From NCBI GenBank assembly GCA_030151985.1, contig JASLDZ010000056.1:1-8140 (forward strand): a stretch of DNA of 8,140 nt, written 5' to 3'. Made by a program: the position numbers and the translations under genes. Under the pieces are notes generated by a model, which was given only the letters and a program-made list of their open reading frames with translations, searched no databases and was not told where the DNA came from. Shown here one piece after another: positions 1-7,356 of this stretch. How positions within the stretch are numbered: position 1 is the first letter of the stretch; each line of letters starts with the position of its first letter. The DNA is from Caulobacteraceae bacterium (GTDB taxonomy: Bacteria > Pseudomonadota > Alphaproteobacteria > Caulobacterales > Caulobacteraceae).

Positions 1-293
<293 letters not shown>

Positions 294-363
294 TTACTCA
301 ATCGAATCCATGCGCGGCGACGAAGCCGCTGCACGGGGCTCGTCAGTCCAGACAACGTCTTCA

Positions 364-509
364 TCGTCCGTCTTGTTGACCTGGTGGTTTTGCCGGGGGT
401 TCCCCACCCGATCCCATTCCGAACTCGGTCGTTAAGTCCCCCAGGGCCAATGGTACTTCGTCTCAAGGCGCGGGAGAGTAGGTCGCCGCCAGGTCTACCA
501 GACGGACGA
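364..509 (+). repeat. 10-bp inverted repeat enclosing 5S (precursor processing stem)
   Basis: TCGTCCGTCT at 364-373 is the perfect reverse complement of AGACGGACGA at 500-509. The two arms sit just outside the 5S terminal helix (378-384 with 489-495), separated from it by four unpaired bases on each side. In the transcript this would extend helix I into a long stem around pre-5S. Such flanking stems are typical of maturation sites; the nuclease involved is not shown by the sequence. Confidence 0.75.
378..495 (+). rRNA. rrf: 5S ribosomal RNA
   Basis: Full-length 5S rRNA of about 118 nt, part of the large ribosomal subunit. The ends are set by the terminal helix: GACCTGG at 378-384 pairs with CCAGGTC at 489-495. 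Internal hallmarks are CCCGATCCCATTCCGAACTCGG (loop B/C region, from 408) and GGGAGAGTAGGTCGCCGCC near the 3' end, the usual alphaproteobacterial form. It lies 84 nt after 23S and 77 nt before tRNA-fMet, in the same operon. Mature ends may differ by one or two bases. Confidence 0.96.
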
Positions 510-547
510 ACATTCATCAGGAACCGATCAACCCTTCCGTTCACGTA

Positions 548-566
548 CCGCGACCTCGGATCGCGG
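548..566 (+). other. Small hairpin just upstream of tRNA-fMet
   Basis: CCGCGA at 548-553 pairs perfectly with TCGCGG at 561-566 around a 7-nt loop, ending 6 nt before the tRNA. There is no T run after it, so it does not look like a terminator. It may be a processing or spacer structure in the operon transcript; its function is not established. Confidence 0.4.
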
Positions 567-572
567 GCTTGC

Positions 573-649
<77 letters not shown>

Positions 650-673
650 AGCCCTTCTCCGAACATCGAAGAC

Positions 674-705
674 GCCCGCCGCGCCTGACCGCCGGCGGGC
701 TTTTT
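674..705 (+). terminator. Intrinsic terminator of the rRNA operon
   Basis: GCCCGCCG (674-681) pairs perfectly with CGGCGGGC (693-700) around an 11-nt loop, followed at once by TTTTT (701-705). This GC-rich 8-bp stem with a T run is a classic Rho-independent terminator, 24 nt after the tRNA. It should insulate the SOS operon downstream from rRNA transcription. Confidence 0.88.
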
Positions 706-760
706 CGCGTGCGCGTAGGCCGCCCGCCATCCGGAGCCTGGCGATTCGACTCCTCAGAAT

Positions 761-775
761 GTTCTTGTTACGTTC
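761..775 (+). promoter_or_regulatory. LexA operator (SOS box), alphaproteobacterial direct-repeat type
   Basis: GTTC at 761-764, seven bases, then GTTC at 772-775 match exactly the GTTC-N7-GTTC operator known for alphaproteobacterial LexA. The identity extends further: GTTCTTGT occurs at 761-768 and again at 772-779, an 8-bp direct repeat with an 11-bp period. The site lies 16 bp upstream of the chosen start (792) of the operon's first gene and so probably overlaps the promoter. No convincing -35/-10 pair could be assigned. Expected effect: repression by LexA and induction on DNA damage. Confidence 0.88.
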
Positions 776-781
776 TTGTCT

Positions 782-785
782 GGAG
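782..785 (+). promoter_or_regulatory. Ribosome binding site deciding the start at 792
   Basis: GGAG lies 6 nt before ATG 792. The longer reading from ATG 759 has no such site and would put the LexA box inside the coding region. Confidence 0.65.
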
Positions 786-791
786 CCGCTC

Positions 792-2402
792 ATGCAGATG
801 CACCTTCGCCTCGATCCCGACCCGGTGCTGGTCCGTGTCCGCGACCGGCTGCGCCAGGCGCTGGGGCCGCTGAACGCCTGGATGCGTCGTGACCCCGTGA
901 GCCAGCTGGTGCGCTCGATGATCGGTTCGCGCACCTACGACGCGGTGTCCGAGGCGGTGTTCGCGCAGCTGCGGGTGCGGTTCACGCCCTGGACCCGTTT
1001 GGCGGACGCGCGGTTCGATGAGGTGGCGCCGATCGTCGCCCCCGTCACCTACGCCGAGGACAAGGCGCACCGGCTGATCGCCGCCACCGCGCTCGTGCGC
1101 CGCAGGGCCGGCGCGCTGCGGCTGGATTTCCTCGAGCACTGGCCGCTGGAGGAGGCGATGGCCTGGCTGCAGGAGCTGCCGGGCGTCGGGCAGAAGGTGG
1201 CCGCCAGCGTACTCAACTTCTCGACCCTCAGCCGACGTGTGTTCGTGGTCGACGGCCACATCCTGCGCGTGGCGGAACGGCTAGGGCTCAGCGGGCCGCA
1301 GGAGGACGCCGACGCCTGCCGCGAGGCGGTGATGGACGCCGCGCCCGACGCCTGGACGGCGGACGACCTTATGGAGCTGCACATCCTGATGAAGCGGCTG
1401 GGGCAGACCGCCTGTCGGCCCACACAGCCCGATTGCCCGGCCTGTCCGGTGGCGGATTTCTGTAGACATCCTCCGGACGAATCGGCCCGTCGGCTTCATG
1501 CGAAGGGGCCAGATCCCGCGGCTCCCGCCGCCGCCAACGAGAACGCGCCTCCGCCTTCGGACGGGCTGGACGCCTATTTGCGCCGCCGGATCGCGCGGCT
1601 GGAGCGCATGGGGGTGTCGCAGGCGCTGCTGAAGGCGGCGGGGCTGTCGCTGCGGCGGGAGATCGACGACGCCTTTCAGGGCCGTCGTCTGCCCGCAGGC
1701 GCGCACCAGAGCGCCGGCGCGCGCATGGAGGACGGGGCGGCCGCCCTGGCCCCGGCGCTGGCTGTCGTCACCGCTCTTCCCCGCAAGGGCTTGCGCGCCC
1801 TCGTGGTTCAGGAGGCCGACGCGCGCGCGGAGCACGGCGAGCTGCACGGTCCGGGACTGGAGGCGTGGGGGCTGAACCCGCGGGAGGCGGCGTTCGTGCG
1901 GGCGCGCGACGGGCCGCAGGCGCTGGAGGTCGCCGACGAGGCGCTGCGGGGCCGCGCGGCGCCGGCCGTGCTCTTGGAGCTGCGGCGCGGGGCGGGGCTG
2001 GCCGACCTCTCGGTCACGCGCCGGTTCAATCTGCAGGCCCGGCGGGCGGGGCTGTTCCTGTTCCTGGTCACGCCGAGCCTGGAGGGGACGAGCGCGGCGG
2101 CCACCCGCTGGCGCGTGTCGTCCTGCGCCAGCTCCGCGCCCCGGCGGCGGGTGGGACCGCCGACCTTCCGTCTCGACCTCGTGCGCAACCGACACGGACG
2201 CACGGGAAGCTGGATCGCGCAATGGAGCGCCCATGAGCGCCGTTTCCTCTCCGCTCGCGCCGTCGCCGCCGAAAGCCTCGGCGAAGAGGGCCTCGACGCC
2301 GTCCTCTCCCGAGGAGACGAACGGCTCGGGCGCGACCCGGCGGTTCCTGCATCTCTGGCTGCCGCGGCTCTCCACCGACCGCGTGCGGCGGGAGCGGCCT
2401 GA
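792..2402 (+). CDS. imuA: Endonuclease III-like DNA glycosylase fused to ImuA (SOS mutasome accessory protein)
   Basis: A 536-residue two-part protein. Residues 1-225 are an HhH-GPD glycosylase of the endonuclease III superfamily: helix-hairpin-helix LPGVGQK (129-135) with catalytic-type Lys135, Asp154 in VVDGHILRV, and a C-x6-C-x2-C-x5-C iron-sulfur signature (Cys208, 215, 218, 224). After a Pro/Ala-rich linker (about 226-256), residues 257-480 read as ImuA: LRRRIARLE, then a RecA-like core whose P-loop position holds no Walker A, then SAAATRWRV and GSWIAQW. ImuA family members assist ImuB and DnaE2 in damage-induced mutagenesis; the glycosylase family excises damaged bases. Start 792 is preferred over ATG 759 (no ribosome site, overlaps the SOS box). 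Residues from 481 to the end overlap imuB out of frame. First gene of a LexA-type operon. Domain calls are strong; the joint function is inference. Confidence 0.88.
   Translation: MQMHLRLDPDPVLVRVRDRLRQALGPLNAWMRRDPVSQLVRSMIGSRTYDAVSEAVFAQLRVRFTPWTRLADARFDEVAPIVAPVTYAEDKAHRLIAATALVRRRAGALRLDFLEHWPLEEAMAWLQELPGVGQKVAASVLNFSTLSRRVFVVDGHILRVAERLGLSGPQEDADACREAVMDAAPDAWTADDLMELHILMKRLGQTACRPTQPDCPACPVADFCRHPPDESARRLHAKGPDPAAPAAANENAPPPSDGLDAYLRRRIARLERMGVSQALLKAAGLSLRREIDDAFQGRRLPAGAHQSAGARMEDGAAALAPALAVVTALPRKGLRALVVQEADARAEHGELHGPGLEAWGLNPREAAFVRARDGPQALEVADEALRGRAAPAVLLELRRGAGLADLSVTRRFNLQARRAGLFLFLVTPSLEGTSAAATRWRVSSCASSAPRRRVGPPTFRLDLVRNRHGRTGSWIAQWSAHERRFLSARAVAAESLGEEGLDAVLSRGDERLGRDPAVPASLAAAALHRPRAAGAA
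2224..2227 (+). promoter_or_regulatory. Ribosome binding site for imuB inside imuA
   Basis: GGAG stands 5 nt before ATG 2233. No ATG, GTG or TTG in the imuB frame occurs between 2233 and the start of the conserved domain at 2338, so this site fixes the imuB start within the end of imuA. Confidence 0.7.
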
Positions 2403-3921
2403 GCTCGACCTCAAGGCGCCGCTCGCCACGGTGGGCAAGGCGAAGAGCGCCCTGCGGCTGCTGGCGGTGGACGAGGCGGCGGCGAGGGCGGGGCTGGGTC
2501 CAGGCCTTACGGCGCGGGACGCGCGGCGACGGGAGCCCGCGCTCCTCACCGCGCCGCACGACCCGGCGGCGGACGCGGCGCTGGTGCGGCGCCTCCTGGC
2601 GCTCTGCCGCCGGTTCACGCCCGCGCTCGCGCAATCGCCTGACGCCCTGACGCTGGACGTCACCGGCGCGGGGCCGCTGTTCGGGGGCGAGGCTGCGCTG
2701 CTCGCGGCGGTGGAGGCGCTGTTCGCCGCCGAGCGGGTGGCGTTGCGGCCGGGGCTGGCGGACACGCCGGCCGCCGCCTGGACGCTGGCGCGGTTCGCGT
2801 CCGATCCCGTCTCCACGCCCGGCGGCCTGCGGGCATCGCTCGCCGCTCTGCCGGTCGAGGCGCTGCGGCGGCCGGGGGACCAGGCGGAAGGCGTGGTCGA
2901 GGACCTGCGGGGCCTGGGCGTGCGCACCCTGGCCGACGCGTGGGCCTGGCCGCGCGAGCAGCTGGCGGTTGCGCTGGACGCGGCGTTGTGGACGCGGCTG
3001 GACGAGCTGACCGGCGCGCGCGCCTGCCCGCTTGCGCTCAGGCTGGAGCCGGTTCGGTTCACGGCCGAGCGGCGGCTGATGGAGTCCGTGTCGGGGGCCG
3101 AGGCGATCCTGCACCACGTGCGGCGGCTCGCCGAGCCGGTGTGCGACCAGCTGCGACGGCGGCGGTCGGGCGGTCGGGGGTTCGTGCTCAGCCTGTTCGG
3201 GGACCGGGGTCGCTTGCGGGTGGTCCGCGTCGCTTCGCGCCAGCCGTTGACCGATCCGGCCGCCATCGCCGCCATGTTCGCGCGGCGGCTGGAGGCGGAA
3301 GGGGCGGGGGAGGCCGCGCCCGACGCGGCGCTGGGCGACGGCGCGGTCGAGGAGGCGTTCGACCACTTGCGGCTGGAGGCGCGGCCGGTGGAGGCGCTGG
3401 CCGAGCGCACCGGCGACCTCCTGGGCGAGGAGGCGGACACCGTGTTCGAGGCGTTCGCCGCCACCCTCGACGCGCGCTTCGGGCTCGACGTGGTGCAGGC
3501 GGTCACGCCCGACCGGCGGACCGCCAAGCCGGAGCGGGAGGTGCGGTTCACGCCGTGGGGCTCCCAGCCGCTGGGCGACGGGCCTCCTCCGCCGCCGCCC
3601 GCCTGGGGCGACGCGGTGCTGCGGCCGCTGCGGCTGTTCTCACGTCCTGAACCGATCCGGGTTCTGAGCGAGCCGACCGAGCGGCCGCCCTTCACCTTCG
3701 TCTGGCGGCGGGTGAGCCACCGCGTGGTGCGGGCCGAAGGGCCGGAGCGGCTGTCTCCGGAGTGGGGTCGTGAGGCGCCCGACGCCCGGACGCGCGACTA
3801 CTACCGGGTGGAGAACGAGCGGGGGCGGCGGTTCTGGATCTTCCGCGAGGGCTTCTTCGTGGAGGACGCGCATGGCGAGACGGGCGCGCCCGCCTGGTTC
3901 CTGCACGGGCTGTTCGCGTGA
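2233..3921 (+). CDS. imuB: ImuB, catalytically degenerate Y-family polymerase homologue, mutasome hub
   Basis: 562 residues, about the usual size. Known role of the family: ImuB bridges ImuA, DnaE2 and the beta sliding clamp during translesion synthesis and does not itself polymerise. Residues 1-35 are a Ser/Pro/Ala-rich tail; the conserved domain begins at RRFLHLWLPRL (36-46). Where active Y-family enzymes have the metal-binding Asp of motif I there is Trp42. At the SxDE motif this protein reads SPDALTLDVTG (135-145), keeping Asp137 but with Ala138 for the Glu. LFGGEAALL, then LADTPAAAWTLARF (175-188), follow as in other ImuB. After a run of six prolines (451-456) comes the C-terminal ImuB region RPLRLFSRPEPI (464-475), TRDYYRVENERGRRFWIFREG (520-540) and a WFLHGLFA end. 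No strict QL[SD]LF clamp motif was seen. Starts 170 bp before imuA ends; its stop overlaps the dnaE2 start. Confidence 0.93.
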   Translation: MSAVSSPLAPSPPKASAKRASTPSSPEETNGSGATRRFLHLWLPRLSTDRVRRERPELDLKAPLATVGKAKSALRLLAVDEAAARAGLGPGLTARDARRREPALLTAPHDPAADAALVRRLLALCRRFTPALAQSPDALTLDVTGAGPLFGGEAALLAAVEALFAAERVALRPGLADTPAAAWTLARFASDPVSTPGGLRASLAALPVEALRRPGDQAEGVVEDLRGLGVRTLADAWAWPREQLAVALDAALWTRLDELTGARACPLALRLEPVRFTAERRLMESVSGAEAILHHVRRLAEPVCDQLRRRRSGGRGFVLSLFGDRGRLRVVRVASRQPLTDPAAIAAMFARRLEAEGAGEAAPDAALGDGAVEEAFDHLRLEARPVEALAERTGDLLGEEADTVFEAFAATLDARFGLDVVQAVTPDRRTAKPEREVRFTPWGSQPLGDGPPPPPPAWGDAVLRPLRLFSRPEPIRVLSEPTERPPFTFVWRRVSHRVVRAEGPERLSPEWGREAPDARTRDYYRVENERGRRFWIFREGFFVEDAHGETGAPAWFLHGLFA

Positions 3922-6900
3922 CCGTGACGGGGCCGGCCGAAGGAGAGATCGAGGAGGGTCGCAAGGCGGGGCCGGAGCCGCTGCGCCTGCCGGCGCAGGG
4001 GCCGGCCTATGTGGAGTTAGGACTGGCGACCGCCTTCTCTTTCCTGCGCGGGGCGTCGCGGGCGCACGAACTGGTGGGGCAGGCTTGGGAGCTGGGACAT
4101 GCGGCCGTGGGCGTGGCCGACCTCAACACGCTGGCCGGCGTCGTGCGCATGCTCACGGCGGCCGAGGACATGGGCCGCACCCTGAACCTTGACCCGGACA
4201 AGGACCTCATCCCGCCGCCGTTCCGCGTTTGCGTGGGGGCGCGGCTCGCCTTCGTCGACGGCGCGCCCGACGTGCTGGTCTACCCCTCCGACCGGGAGGC
4301 GTTCGCGCGGCTGACTACGTTGCTCACCAAGGGCGGCATGGAGGCGGGGGCGAAGAAGGGCGAGGCGCAGATCGCCTTCGACGACCTGCTCGCCCACGCG
4401 CAGGGGCAGAACCTGATCCTGATGCCGCCGGACCGTCCCGATCCGGTCGAGCTGCGGCGCTGGGGCGACCGGCTGCTGGAGGCGTCGGACGGGCGGGCGT
4501 GGCTGGCGGGAGTGCGCCGCTACGACGCGGTGGACGAGATGCGGCTCGACTTCGTGGCGGATGTCGCGGCGGCGGCGGGGGCGCCGCTGGTGGCGATCAA
4601 CGACGTCCTCATGCACCACCCGTCGCGCAAGCGGCTGTTGGACGTGATGACCTGCATCCGCGAGCACACGACGCTGTTCGAGGCGGGACGGCGGCTGGAG
4701 CTGAACGCCGAGCGGCACCTCAAGCCGCCGGACGAGATGGCGCGGCTGTTCGAGGAGCATCCGGCGGCGATCGAGGAGACGGTGCGGTTCGCGCAAGCCT
4801 GCGACTTCTCCTTACGGGAGCTGGCCTACCAGTATCCCGACGAGCCCGTGCCGCCGGGCAAGACCGCGCAGCAGCATCTGGCCCACCTCGCGCGGGGCGG
4901 GCTGGAGAAGCGCTGGCCGGTCAAGACCAAGCGCAAGGTGGACGCGCGCAAACAGCTAAAGAAGGAGCTGAAGTTCATCGAGAAGATGGGCTACGCCCAC
5001 TACTTCCTGACGGTCCACGACATCGTCAAATGGGCGAGGGCTGAAGGCATCCTGTGCCAGGGCCGGGGATCGGCGGCCAACAGCGTTGTCTGCTATTGCC
5101 TGTTCGTCACCGCCATCGACCCGATCGCGCACAAGCTCCTGTTCTCGCGCTTCATCTCCCGCAACCGCCGCGAACCGCCCGACATCGACGTGGACTTCGA
5201 GCACGAGCGGCGCGAGCGGGTGATCCAGCGGATGTACGAGAAGTACGGCCGCCACCGCGCCGCCATCTGCGCCACCGTGATCCACTATCGCCCGCGCATG
5301 GCGATCCGCGAGGTGGGCAAGGTGTTCGGCCTGTCGGAGGACACGACCGGGGCGCTGGCCTCCACCGTCTGGGGCAGCTGGGGCGACGCTCTGCCCGACG
5401 CCCATGTGAAGCAGGCGGGACTGGATCCGGACAATGTGCACCTGCGCGAGGTGCTGGCGCTCGCCAACGAACTGATCGGCTTCCCTCGCCACCTGTCACA
5501 GCACGTCGGCGGCTTCGTTCTCACCCAGCGGCCGCTCAGCGAGATCTGCCCGATCGTGAACGCGGCCATGCCGGACCGCACCTTCATCGAGTGGGACAAG
5601 GACGACATCGACGCGCTGGGCATCATGAAGGTCGACGTGCTGGCGCTGGGCATGCTGACGGCGCTGAAGAAGGGGTTCGCGATCCTTGAGGCGCAGGGCG
5701 CCGTTCCACCCGGCTTTGATATGGCCGATCTGCCCGACGAGCAGCCGGACGTCTACCGGATGTGCGCAGAGGGCGACACGATCGGCGTGTTTCAGATCGA
5801 GAGCCGGGCGCAGATGAACATGCTGCCCCGCCTGCGGCCCGAGACCTTCTACGACCTCGTAATCGAGGTGGCGATCGTGCGACCGGGTCCGATCCAGGGC
5901 GACATGGTCCACCCGTACCTCAAGCGGAAGGCCAAGCTGGAAGAGGTGGTCTATCCACGCCCCGGCCCGGGTTTCCCGCAGAACGAGCTGGAGGCGGTGC
6001 TTTCAAAAACGCTCGGCGTGCCCCTGTTCCAGGAGCAGGTCATGAAGGTCGCCATGGTCGCCGCCGAGTTCGACGGGTCGGAGGCCGACCAGCTCCGCCG
6101 CGCCATGGCTACTTTCAAGCGCGTGGGCGGTATGGGGCGGTTCGAGAAGAAGCTGCACGACGGCATGGCGCGCCGCGGCTATGCGCCTGAATTCGCCCAG
6201 GCCATCTTCAAGCAGATCGAGGGGTTCGGCTCCTACGGGTTTCCGGAGAGCCATGCGGCGAGCTTCGCCAAGCTGGTCTACGTCTCGGCGTGGCTGAAGT
6301 GCCGGTTTCCGGCGGTGTTCTGCGTGGCGTTGCTGAACTCCCAGCCCATGGGCTTCTACGCGCCGGCGCAGATCGTGCGGGATGCTGTGGAGCACGGGGT
6401 GGAGGTGCGGCCGGTCGACGTCGAGCACAGCGACTGGGACTGCACGATCGAGACGACGGACGCCGGCGAGATGGCGGTGAGGCTCGGCTTGCGCATGATC
6501 GACGGCATGAGCGAAAAGTGGGCCGAGGCGATCCCGAAGCTCCGCGGCGAGGGGTTCGGCGACTTCGACGTCTTCATGCGGCACACCAACCTGACCCGGG
6601 CGCAGGTGCGGCGGCTGGCGGACGCGGACGCGTTCCAGAGTTTCAGGACCTCGCGTCGGGGCGGGTTCTGGCAGTCGCTGAAGACCGACGCCAAGGCCGC
6701 GCCGCCGCTGCTCGCCGCCCTGCCGAAGTTCACGCCGCCGCCGGCCCTGCCGGACCTGAGCCGTTCGGAGGAGGTGGTGGCCGACTACCGCACCACGCGG
6801 CTGTCGCTGAAGGGCCACCCGATGGAGTTCCTGCGGCCGGCGTTCGCGGCCGAGGGCGCGAAACCCTGCGGGACCTTGCAGGACATGCGGGATTCCACGC

Positions 6901-7331
6901 CCGTATCCGTGTCGGGGGTCTGCCTCGTGCGCCAGCGTCCCGGAAACGGGAATGTCTGCTTCATCACCATCGAGGACGAGACGGGCGTCGCCAACCTCGT
7001 GGTGGTGACGGCGGTGTTCGAGCGCTATCGGCGCGAGATCATGGCCTCGCGGCTGCTGGTCGCGCACGGCCGCATCCAGAAGTCGCCGGAGGGCGTGACG
7101 CACGTCTTCGTCCACGAACTGGAGGACCGCTCGGACGAACTGGCGCGGCTGACCGAGGAGGGGGCCGTGTTCGCGCCCGCCATCGCCCCCTCCGACCACG
7201 TGCTCACCAACGGCCCGGTCGGCAGCGGCGCGACGAAGCTTCACGTCCCCGCTCCGCTGAAGGAGCCGGACCGGCGGGCGCAGCGCGGCCACCCGCGCGA
7301 CGTGCGCATCATCAGCCGCGACTTCCACTGA
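3918..7331 (+). CDS. dnaE2: DnaE2, error-prone C-family DNA polymerase (alpha-subunit paralogue)
   Basis: A complete 1137-residue protein of normal length for DnaE2, the polymerase that performs damage-induced mutagenic synthesis with ImuA/ImuB. The N-terminal PHP domain begins near residue 31 (YVELGLATAFSFLRGAS) and lacks the histidines of the metal-binding first motif. The polymerase core shows QGRGSAANS (381-389), PDIDVDF (421-427, Asp424 and Asp426 likely metal ligands) and KVDVLALGM with Asp573 as the likely third acid. GFGSYGFPESHAASFAKLVY starts at 769. An OB-fold spans about 990-1085 (SVSGVCLVRQRPG), and the protein ends in the family's typical RDFH tail. So it looks catalytically intact. 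The start is GTG in a GTGA overlap with the imuB stop, implying coupled translation; a GTG two codons later (3924) is an alternative. Last gene of the SOS operon. Confidence 0.95.
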   Translation: MTVTGPAEGEIEEGRKAGPEPLRLPAQGPAYVELGLATAFSFLRGASRAHELVGQAWELGHAAVGVADLNTLAGVVRMLTAAEDMGRTLNLDPDKDLIPPPFRVCVGARLAFVDGAPDVLVYPSDREAFARLTTLLTKGGMEAGAKKGEAQIAFDDLLAHAQGQNLILMPPDRPDPVELRRWGDRLLEASDGRAWLAGVRRYDAVDEMRLDFVADVAAAAGAPLVAINDVLMHHPSRKRLLDVMTCIREHTTLFEAGRRLELNAERHLKPPDEMARLFEEHPAAIEETVRFAQACDFSLRELAYQYPDEPVPPGKTAQQHLAHLARGGLEKRWPVKTKRKVDARKQLKKELKFIEKMGYAHYFLTVHDIVKWARAEGILCQGRGSAANSVVCYCLFVTAIDPIAHKLLFSRFISRNRREPPDIDVDFEHERRERVIQRMYEKYGRHRAAICATVIHYRPRMAIREVGKVFGLSEDTTGALASTVWGSWGDALPDAHVKQAGLDPDNVHLREVLALANELIGFPRHLSQHVGGFVLTQRPLSEICPIVNAAMPDRTFIEWDKDDIDALGIMKVDVLALGMLTALKKGFAILEAQGAVPPGFDMADLPDEQPDVYRMCAEGDTIGVFQIESRAQMNMLPRLRPETFYDLVIEVAIVRPGPIQGDMVHPYLKRKAKLEEVVYPRPGPGFPQNELEAVLSKTLGVPLFQEQVMKVAMVAAEFDGSEADQLRRAMATFKRVGGMGRFEKKLHDGMARRGYAPEFAQAIFKQIEGFGSYGFPESHAASFAKLVYVSAWLKCRFPAVFCVALLNSQPMGFYAPAQIVRDAVEHGVEVRPVDVEHSDWDCTIETTDAGEMAVRLGLRMIDGMSEKWAEAIPKLRGEGFGDFDVFMRHTNLTRAQVRRLADADAFQSFRTSRRGGFWQSLKTDAKAAPPLLAALPKFTPPPALPDLSRSEEVVADYRTTRLSLKGHPMEFLRPAFAAEGAKPCGTLQDMRDSTPVSVSGVCLVRQRPGNGNVCFITIEDETGVANLVVVTAVFERYRREIMASRLLVAHGRIQKSPEGVTHVFVHELEDRSDELARLTEEGAVFAPAIAPSDHVLTNGPVGSGATKLHVPAPLKEPDRRAQRGHPRDVRIISRDFH

Positions 7332-7335
7332 GCGT

Positions 7336-7350
7336 CGCCGCGCTCCGGCG
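7336..7350. terminator. Weak hairpin between converging genes
   Basis: CGCCG (7336-7340) and CGGCG (7346-7350) form a 5-bp stem with a 5-nt loop, in the 25 bp between the dnaE2 stop and the end of the opposing small gene. Only a poor T run follows (TATTT from 7358). It could end transcription from either side, but the evidence is thin. Confidence 0.3.
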
Positions 7351-7356
7351 CCAGCC

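Noticed and set aside
508..524. Second LexA-like site, GAAC...GAAC
   Set aside because: The spacing is nine bases, not the seven required, and it lies between 5S and tRNA-fMet inside the rRNA operon.
759..791. ATG 759 as the start of the glycosylase-ImuA gene
   Set aside because: No ribosome site before it and it overlaps the LexA operator; ATG 792 has GGAG at 6 nt. ATG 798 remains possible.
1281..3695. Long minus-strand frame of about 800 codons opposite imuA-imuB
   Set aside because: Arg/Ser/Ala-rich antisense reading typical of GC-rich coding DNA; the plus strand carries recognisable domains throughout.
6003..7328. Long minus-strand frame opposite dnaE2
   Set aside because: Composition is that of a shadow (Arg/His/Gln/Pro-rich) with no motif, while dnaE2 motifs cover the same bases.
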